Shown here in pieces: positions 1-5,550 of a DNA stretch of 6,487 nucleotides. This DNA comes from Chloroflexota bacterium (GTDB lineage Bacteria > Chloroflexota > Limnocylindria > Limnocylindrales > CSP1-4). Below the pieces are notes generated by a model, which had not been told where the DNA came from, made no database searches, and saw nothing but the letters and a program-made list of their open reading frames with translations. The DNA lies in assembly GCA_021777365.1 (NCBI GenBank), contig JAJYDP010000287.1, positions 1-6,487 on the forward strand. The letters are read 5' to 3'. The position numbers and the translations under genes are program-made. Position 1 is the first letter of the stretch. Each line of letters begins with the position of its first letter.

Positions 1-74
1 TGGGCGATGCCGATGAAGACGAGCAGGATGCCGAGCGCGAGCACGGCACCGACCAGGATCGTCAGGATCGGCAT
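1..74 (-). CDS. tadC: Probable TadC platform protein, N-terminal fragment (runs off left edge)
   Basis: Only the first 24 codons are visible. They begin at an ATG and encode MPILTILVGAVLALGILLVF and then IGIA, a single hydrophobic helix directly after the start, as expected for the N-terminal membrane segment of a TadB/TadC (type II secretion F-like) platform protein. The start is supported by a GAGGT ribosome binding site (complement of 82-86) lying 7 nt upstream inside the last codons of tadB. Only 3 nt separate the tadB stop from this ATG, so the two are almost certainly co-transcribed and probably translationally coupled. The name rests on position: in tad operons tadC normally follows tadB. 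The visible residues alone would fit any membrane protein. The gene continues beyond the window, so no domain can be checked. Confidence 0.62.
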   Translation of the reverse strand, partial: MPILTILVGAVLALGILLVFIGIA

Positions 75-77
75 GGC

Positions 78-1091
78 TCAGACCTCGATGTCCACGATGC
101 GGCGGATGATCATGAAGCCCATGAACATCGCGAAGCCGGCGATGCAGAGGACGATGATGCCGGCCGGCAACCCCAGCACCTCCGGCGGCTTGCGGAACAT
201 GGGCTGCATGAACGACGGCGCGATCACGAACAGGATCGCGGTCAGGCCGATCGGCAGGAAGCCCACCACGTAGCCCGAGAGCCGCTGCTGCGCGGTGAGG
301 GTCCGGATCTCACCCTTGATGCGCACTCGCTCCCGGATGGTGAACGCGATCGAGTCGAGGATCTCCGCGAGGTTGCCGCCCACCTGGTGCTGGATCGAGA
401 TGGCCGTCACCATCAGCTCCAGGTCGTCCGACCGTACGCGCCGCAGCATGTTCTCCAGCGCCTGGTCGAACGCGAGCCCCAGGTTGACCTCGCGGATGAC
501 CCGCCCGAACTCGGTGGAAATGGGCGGACGCGTCTCTCGCACCACCAGCTCCACGGCCTGGAGGAACGAGGAGCCGGCGCGGAGCGCGTTGGCGATCAGG
601 GTGATCGTGTCGGCCAGCTGCCCGTTGAACGCCTTGAGCCGCCCGGCCCGGCGACGGCTGAGCCAGAACCGCGGCAGGATGAACCCGATGATCGCCCCGA
701 TCACCCACGCCAGCGGACTGCTGAACACCTGCACGAACGGGCTCAGGAGGATCATCAGCAGCGGGATGCCCAGCGTGCTGCCCGCCCAGATGGCGAGATA
801 CTCGCTGACTTTCAGGCGGAGGTCGGCGCGCGCGATGTCCCGCGCCAGGTTGGCGCCGAAGTCCCGCTGCTCGATCCCCCGGTTGAGGGTCGCCAGCGCG
901 GCCGAGTTGGCGATCATGTCCGAGAGGGACGGCGCCCCGGCCTTCTTCTTCTCCTCCTCGGTCTTTGCCGAGGCGTAGCGCTCCAGGCGCTCGGAGACGC
1001 TCGACCCACGCGCTCCCGCCAGCCCGATGGCGAGCAGCAGGATCGCGAGACCGGCAACGGCGGCCAGCCCGAAGAGGATCGGGTTGCTCAT
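78..1091 (-). CDS. tadB: TadB, inner-membrane platform protein of the Tad/Flp pilus (T2SS GspF-like)
   Basis: A 337-residue polytopic membrane protein of usual TadB length. Hydrophobic segments are seen near residues 5-25, 98-118, 122-143, 273-293 and 307-329. The cytoplasmic part between segments 3 and 4 (about 155-270) carries the GspF-type signature: the stretch around 157-185 (GQLADTITLIANALRAGSSF) and the QVGGNLAEILDSIAFTIRER helix near 236-255. Known role of the family: TadB with TadC forms the membrane platform on which the CpaF/TadA ATPase works to insert or extract Flp subunits. The charged linker at about 34-52 (SERLERYAS, TEEEKKK) follows the first membrane helix. The ATG start is supported by GGGGGAG (complement of 1099-1105) 7 nt upstream. 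It lies 34 nt after cpaF and 3 nt before the tadC-like start. Nothing looks truncated. Confidence 0.95.
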   Translation of the reverse strand: MSNPILFGLAAVAGLAILLLAIGLAGARGSSVSERLERYASAKTEEEKKKAGAPSLSDMIANSAALATLNRGIEQRDFGANLARDIARADLRLKVSEYLAIWAGSTLGIPLLMILLSPFVQVFSSPLAWVIGAIIGFILPRFWLSRRRAGRLKAFNGQLADTITLIANALRAGSSFLQAVELVVRETRPPISTEFGRVIREVNLGLAFDQALENMLRRVRSDDLELMVTAISIQHQVGGNLAEILDSIAFTIRERVRIKGEIRTLTAQQRLSGYVVGFLPIGLTAILFVIAPSFMQPMFRKPPEVLGLPAGIIVLCIAGFAMFMGFMIIRRIVDIEV

Positions 1092-1125
1092 GTCGCCACT
1101 CCCCCGCGCACCGGCCTACCCCCGA

Positions 1126-2541
<1,416 letters not shown>

Positions 2542-2570
2542 TGGCGCGCTCCCTCAGGCTCGCGATGCGG

Positions 2571-3824
2571 TCATCGCCAGGCGAAGATCGACCGGCGCTG
2601 GGCGGACCGGCTGGCCGACGAGTCGGCCTCGCGCGATTCGGACCGGATGCCGGCAAGGTCACGGGCGAGGCGGGCCAGGTCCTGGCTCACCTGTGCCTCG
2701 GGGTTGCTGATGACGAACGGGACGCCGCGGTTCAGCGCGTACACCACGCTGCGGCCGTCGCTGACGATGGAATGGTCCACCTTCCTGCCGATCGAACGCT
2801 CGACGTCGGCCACCCGGATCCCGAGCGAGGAATCCGCCCGGTTGAGGACCAGGTCGAGGCGATCGTCGTAGCCGAGCTGCCGGGCCACCTCCAGGAAGAC
2901 CCGGAGGTTGCGGATGTTGGTGATCTCGAGGGTCAGGACCGCCACGATCCGGTCCGCGACGTCGAGCATCGCGAGGACCATGTCGTTGAGCACGGGCTGC
3001 GTATCGACCACCACGAGGTCGTGGTCCGCGCGGAGCTGATCCAGGACCGCTCGCATGTAGGCCGGCGTGATGAGCTCCGCCGTCTCGGGCGTGGGCGGCG
3101 CGAGCAGCACGTCCACCCCGCTGTCGTGGCGGACCAGCGCGGTCTCCACCGATTCCGGCACCCCGGCGGCGACTTCCGGGACGAGGTCGGCGAGGGACCG
3201 GTGCCGCGGGTCCAGGTTCAGCATCACCGCGATGTCGCCGAACTGCAGGCTGCCGTCGACGAGCGCCACCCGTTTGCCCTGCTTCGCCGCCGCGACCGCG
3301 AGGTTGACCGCGATGGTGGTGCGCCCCACCCCGCCCTTTGGGGAGAAGACCGTGACGATGCTGCCGGCCGGCTCGGATCCGCCCTCCGCGGCACGCGCGG
3401 CAGATGCGGCTGCCTCGACCCGGTCGGCGGCCCGCGCCTGCTTCTCGGACTCGCGCTCGTGCACCTTGCGGATGGAGGTCGTGAGCTCGTCGGCGCTGAA
3501 CGGCTTGACCAGGAACTCCCGGGCGCCGGCCAGCATTGAGCGGCGCAGGTAGTCCGCCTCGCCCTGGACGCTCATCATGATGACGGCCGCCGAGGGGACC
3601 TGCGCGCTAAGCTGCTCGCTGGTCGCGATCCCGTCCATGCCGGGCATGTTGATGTCCATCAGGACCACGTCGGGGGTCAGTCGCGGGGCAAGCTCCAGTG
3701 CCTCCGGGCCCGACCCGGCGGTTCCCACCACCTCCATGTCGGGTTCGAAGCCGAGCAGCTTCGCGAGATGCTCCCGGGTCTCCGGGATGTCATCCACGAT
3801 CAGGATCCTGATCCGGTCGCTCAT
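2571..3824 (-). CDS. cpaE: CpaE/TadZ-type pilus positioning protein: receiver domain fused to a MinD/ParA-like ATPase
   Basis: A 417-residue cytoplasmic protein. Residues 4-122 form a CheY-like receiver with the full phosphorylation set: acidic pair D11-D12, acceptor D57 in LMDINMPGMDG, S85 in MMSVQ and K107 in LVKPFS. An Ala/Glu-rich helical linker spans about 123-152. Residues 155-392 form a MinD/ParA-like ATPase: deviant Walker A SPKGGVGRTT (161-170) keeps signature lysine K163 but has R168 where the usual P-loop lysine stands; D190 in ALVDGSLQFGD matches the CpaE family; VVVDTQP with D274 is the Walker B-like strand. Family role: TadZ/CpaE localises first at the assembly site and recruits the other Tad proteins. 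The tail from 393 is Ser/Arg-rich and ends AQRRSIFAWR. The ATG start gives the standard receiver opening, but no good Shine-Dalgarno precedes it. It follows cpaB by 94 nt, with hairpins in the gap. It is not a DNA-binding response regulator: there is no HTH domain. Confidence 0.93.
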   Translation of the reverse strand: MSDRIRILIVDDIPETREHLAKLLGFEPDMEVVGTAGSGPEALELAPRLTPDVVLMDINMPGMDGIATSEQLSAQVPSAAVIMMSVQGEADYLRRSMLAGAREFLVKPFSADELTTSIRKVHERESEKQARAADRVEAAASAARAAEGGSEPAGSIVTVFSPKGGVGRTTIAVNLAVAAAKQGKRVALVDGSLQFGDIAVMLNLDPRHRSLADLVPEVAAGVPESVETALVRHDSGVDVLLAPPTPETAELITPAYMRAVLDQLRADHDLVVVDTQPVLNDMVLAMLDVADRIVAVLTLEITNIRNLRVFLEVARQLGYDDRLDLVLNRADSSLGIRVADVERSIGRKVDHSIVSDGRSVVYALNRGVPFVISNPEAQVSQDLARLARDLAGIRSESREADSSASRSAQRRSIFAWR

Positions 3825-3880
3825 GCCTGCGTCAATGGTTCTCGTGCGTGCCGTCGGCGGTGACGGCGAGACTCAAAGCC

Positions 3881-3905
3881 GGGCGGATGGCACCGCCACC
3901 CGCCC
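3881..3905 (-). other. Stem-loop in the cpaB-cpaE gap, 13 nt after the cpaB stop
   Basis: On the transcript the segment reads as a 10-bp stem GGGCGGGUGG / CCAUCCGCCC (one G-U pair) closed by the 5-nt loop CGGUG. Only GGCUUUGAG follows, so the uridine tract is very weak and it is not a convincing intrinsic terminator. A second, shorter stem (GCCGUC / GACGGC, positions 3850-3867) follows before cpaE. In a polycistronic message such a structure just after a stop codon could stabilise the 3' end of the upstream cistron or lower read-through into cpaE. It could also be a chance product of high GC. Confidence 0.35.
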
Positions 3906-3918
3906 TGGCTCACTGGAC

Positions 3919-4824
3919 TCATCTGGTCGGGAGCGTGCCCTCGAGCAGGACCGGCGGCAGCACGCCGTACTGGTCGAGCAGCGTCTTGAGCACGATGCCG
4001 CTGGTCTTGTCCGGTGGTGCCGAGGCGTCCGCCGGCGCGCGGAGGATCAGCGAGATCGGGGTGTCGGCGTTGTCGGCGGCGTTGACCTGGGCGTACTTGA
4101 TGACCTCCGCCTGCTGCGCGGTCACCGCCAGGATCACGATCATCTGCTGACCGGTCAGCCCGACCGGCGCCCCGGCCGATGGGGCCGGCTGGGTCTGCTG
4201 CTGGCCGGTGGTGGTGGTGGTCACGGGCGGCGTGAGCGTGCCCAGGACCTCCAGGTTCTGGATGATGTCCTTGACGCTGAGCTGCGGGCCGCCCGGCACC
4301 GGCTGCGGCAGCTGGCTGGCCGCGGCACCAACACCGGTGGGTGCCACGTACGTCTGGATCTTGATGCCCATCACCAGGTCCACCCGGTCACCGGGCTGGA
4401 TCAGCGTCCCGACGCCGCTGTTCTGGTCGACCTGCACGGCGATCGCCCGGAAGCCGGGCTTCAGCGCTTTCACGATCTGGTCACCCTGGGCGGTGTTGCC
4501 GGACGCGAAGTCGGCGGTGGTGATCGTGTCCCCGGCGTTGATCTGCTGGCGCGCAATGCGCCCCACGACCTGGGTCGGGTCGCTGAAGGCGTCGACCGGC
4601 GCGCTGGTGACCGGGACCTCCTTGACCACCACCTGATCCGCGGAGATCGTGGTCCCGAGCGGGATGGCGGTGGCGGCCTGCACGATCTTCGTCGTGGTCG
4701 CGACCGTCGCGCTCGCGCTGCCCTGTGTCGTTCCTCCCTGGCTGCCGTACCAGAGGATGCCGCCGAACGCGGCCACCGCCAGCAGGACGCCCACCAGGAT
4801 GATGAGCCGGCTCGATCGTTTCAA
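3919..4824 (-). CDS. cpaB: CpaB/RcpC, SAF-domain Tad pilus assembly protein, TTG start preferred
   Basis: Numbered from the TTG start this is 301 residues. One membrane helix (about 7-27, RLIILVGVLLAVAAFGGILW) follows a basic start (KRSSR), so most of the protein is extracytoplasmic. Residues about 45-107 form the SAF domain typical of CpaB (ATAIPLGTTISADQVVV, then VVGRIARQQINAGDTITTADF broadly). Residues about 124-151 (GFRAIAVQVD, LIQPGDRVDLV) and 237-264 (AEVIKYAQ, PISLILRAP) form the RcpC/CpaB C-terminal domain. Between them is a low-complexity Thr/Gln/Pro linker with five consecutive Thr codons. The family is needed for pilus assembly and works at the envelope. Start choice: TTG 4824 has GGGGAG exactly 7 nt upstream, while the in-frame GTG at 4839 has its nearest GGGGAG only 1 nt away, too close to act. 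The GTG would add MGSTQ. No secretin gene follows, unlike many diderm loci; cpaE comes next. Confidence 0.9.
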   Translation of the reverse strand: MKRSSRLIILVGVLLAVAAFGGILWYGSQGGTTQGSASATVATTTKIVQAATAIPLGTTISADQVVVKEVPVTSAPVDAFSDPTQVVGRIARQQINAGDTITTADFASGNTAQGDQIVKALKPGFRAIAVQVDQNSGVGTLIQPGDRVDLVMGIKIQTYVAPTGVGAAASQLPQPVPGGPQLSVKDIIQNLEVLGTLTPPVTTTTTGQQQTQPAPSAGAPVGLTGQQMIVILAVTAQQAEVIKYAQVNAADNADTPISLILRAPADASAPPDKTSGIVLKTLLDQYGVLPPVLLEGTLPTR

Positions 4825-4831
4825 TTGAGTG

Positions 4832-4837
4832 CTCCCC
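4832..4837 (-). promoter_or_regulatory. Ribosome binding site that decides the cpaB start
   Basis: The minus strand reads GGGGAG here, 7 nt upstream of the TTG at 4824-4822. The same hexamer recurs as the complement of 4841-4846, but that copy is only 1 nt from the GTG at 4839-4837 and cannot serve it. The duplicated hexamer is why automatic start callers may disagree on this gene. Confidence 0.6.
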
Positions 4838-5005
4838 ACGCTCCCCTAGGTGACAGGCGGCAACACTGTAGCACCCCACCCGGTGCGTTCGACCCTACGA
4901 ATCTCCCATGACCCCGGGGCAATCCCGGGCGAGCACTGGGTGCTGGTCTCCCCGATAACCGGGCAGAACACGATCCGCGCCCTGCCGCTGATGCCGCCAG
5001 ATAAC

Positions 5006-5037
5006 GAAGAGCGCCAGCCGCGCGGCTGGCGCTCTTC
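5006..5037 (-). terminator. Perfect 32-bp palindrome between flp and cpaB, probable partial terminator or mRNA 3' stabiliser
   Basis: The arms are exact (GAAGAGCGCCAGCCG and its complement around a CG centre), giving a 14-bp GC-rich RNA stem with a 4-nt loop. It begins 17 nt after the flp stop and is followed on the transcript by GUUAUCUGG, a short and interrupted U-rich run. This fits a leaky intrinsic terminator or a stabilising 3' hairpin for an abundant pilin mRNA, with reduced read-through into cpaB. Because it is symmetric the hairpin would form on either strand, but no plus-strand gene is present to be terminated. The remaining 4840-5005 leader before cpaB holds no gene that I can support. 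Confidence 0.65.
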
Positions 5038-5054
5038 CGGCTAAGGAGCCGTCG

Positions 5055-5225
5055 CTAGACGGAGCTGCCGACGGTGCTCAGGATGCTGCTGACCTGGTGG
5101 CCCAGGAAGATCAGCGCGACGATCGCGATGATCGCGATGAGTGCAAGGATCAGGGCATATTCTGCGAGGCCCTGTCCCTCTTCGCGGTCGAAGAAGCGGG
5201 CGACGAGATACTGGACGAGCGCCAC
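5055..5225 (-). CDS. flp: Flp-family type IVb prepilin, major pilin candidate
   Basis: A 56-residue prepilin: a short positively charged leader (MALVQYLVARFFDREEG) then the processing site G17|QGLAEY. The Glu at +5 and Tyr at +6 of the mature chain are the hallmark of Flp pilins. A hydrophobic helix follows (about 24-42, ALILALIAIIAIVALIFLG), then a short hydrophilic tail ending VGSSV. The predicted mature pilin has 39 residues. A TadV-type prepilin peptidase would cut it, but none is in this window. GTG at 5225 is chosen because AAAGGAGGG lies 9-10 nt upstream and the resulting leader has the usual Flp length; an in-frame GTG at 5306 would add 27 atypical residues with no ribosome binding site. 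The gene is flanked by a palindrome downstream and by a pilin remnant upstream. Its separation from cpaB suggests it is expressed at a higher level than the machine genes. Confidence 0.93.
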   Translation of the reverse strand: MALVQYLVARFFDREEGQGLAEYALILALIAIIAIVALIFLGHQVSSILSTVGSSV

Positions 5226-5234
5226 TTGCTGGTT

Positions 5235-5240
5235 CCCTCC
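5235..5240 (-). promoter_or_regulatory. Strong ribosome binding site of flp
   Basis: The minus strand reads AAAGGAGGG across 5235-5243, with its GGAGGG core at 5235-5240. This is the strongest Shine-Dalgarno in the window, 9-10 nt before the GTG at 5225. It fixes the pilin start and fits a highly expressed product despite the GTG codon. Confidence 0.75.
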
Positions 5241-5288
5241 TTTCGTCCGAACTCGGTCGAGGCGACCGGGCGCACAGTATGCACCCCG

Positions 5289-5316
5289 ATTCTCCGCCGA
5301 GTCCACTGGGAATCAA
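5289..5316 (-). promoter_or_regulatory. Weak candidate sigma70-type promoter for flp
   Basis: The minus strand has TTGATT (5311-5316, 4 of 6 to the -35 consensus), a 16-nt spacer, and GAGAAT (5289-5294, 4 of 6 to the -10 consensus). A start near 5282 would give a leader of about 57 nt containing the 5254-5268 stem-loop and the strong ribosome binding site. The match is modest and the spacer is on the short side, so this is only a candidate. Confidence 0.25.
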
Positions 5317-5332
5317 GTACCCCCCAGATTCC
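5309..5332. repeat. Inverted repeat GGAATC-N12-GATTCC upstream of flp, possible operator
   Basis: Exact 6-bp arms are separated by 12 nt and overlap the candidate -35 element, about 84-107 nt upstream of the flp start. The arms are AT-richer than their surroundings. The geometry could suit a dimeric regulator, but 6-bp arms are short and no regulator gene is visible. Confidence 0.25.
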
Positions 5333-5352
5333 GTTGCGGCCTGACACCGACT

Positions 5353-5445
5353 TCAAACGCTGCTCCCGATCGCGCTCAGCATGCCACTGACGCTGTGCCC
5401 GAGGAACGCGAGCGAGACGATCGCCACGCACGCTACCGCGGCGGC
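5353..5445 (-). pseudogene. 3' remnant of a second Flp pilin gene
   Basis: Reading the minus strand into the TGA at 5353-5355, the frame encodes AAAVACVAIVSLAF followed by LGHSVSGMLSAIGSSV. Against the intact Flp C-terminus (IAIIAIVALIF, LGHQVSSILSTVGSSV) the last 27 residues match at 17 positions without a gap and end at the same residue. Of the 17 shared residues, 7 use a different codon, and the stop differs too (TGA against TAG), so this is an old paralogue rather than a recent copy. The first half of a pilin (leader, cleavage site, EY pair) is absent: upstream of 5446 none of the three minus frames shows it, and no plausible start exists. It lies 128 nt upstream of flp and in the same frame as the kinase-like gene, after that gene's stop. 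It is too short and start-less to appear as an ordinary ORF. I infer a tandem pilin pair of which one decayed. Confidence 0.72.
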
Positions 5446-5550
5446 GGGGACGCAACAAGCATGACGAACGTCCCGGGTGGCCGCGCGTCCACCGGGATGG
5501 CGCCGGCAGGCCGGGCGCGGTGCAGTGCCCAGAGTGGGTCGCGGACTGGA

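Larger units (their letters stand above)
5226..5550. other. 325-nt gene-free stretch upstream of flp: leader, possible promoter, pilin remnant
   Basis: This lies between the stop of the kinase-like gene and the flp start. Reading along the minus strand it holds: a bulged stem-loop (5471-5497) about 54 nt after the kinase stop and without a U-tract; the pilin remnant (5353-5445); an inverted repeat (5309-5332); a weak promoter-like pair (5289-5316); a short exact stem-loop CGGTCG-CCT-CGACCG (5254-5268) that would lie in the flp 5' leader; and the flp ribosome binding site. I see no complete gene here on either strand. Confidence 0.6.

Noticed and set aside
2571..3824. CpaE gene as an ordinary DNA-binding response regulator or as a chromosome-partition ParA
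   Set aside because: No HTH output domain exists, and the receiver plus MinD-like fusion, the QFGD motif and the setting between cpaB and cpaF identify CpaE/TadZ.
4865..4870. TACAGT as a -10 element for a separate cpaB promoter
   Set aside because: The distance to cpaB is sensible, but no acceptable -35 (only GTCGAA at 17 nt) is present, so it cannot be separated from chance.
5055..5306. Longer flp start (GTG at 5306, 83 residues)
   Set aside because: The extra 27 residues are unlike any Flp leader and have no ribosome binding site, while GTG 5225 has AAAGGAGGG in place and gives the usual leader length.
5315..5330. Sigma54-type promoter (TGG...TTG) upstream of flp
   Set aside because: The GC element and the spacing do not match the -24/-12 consensus.
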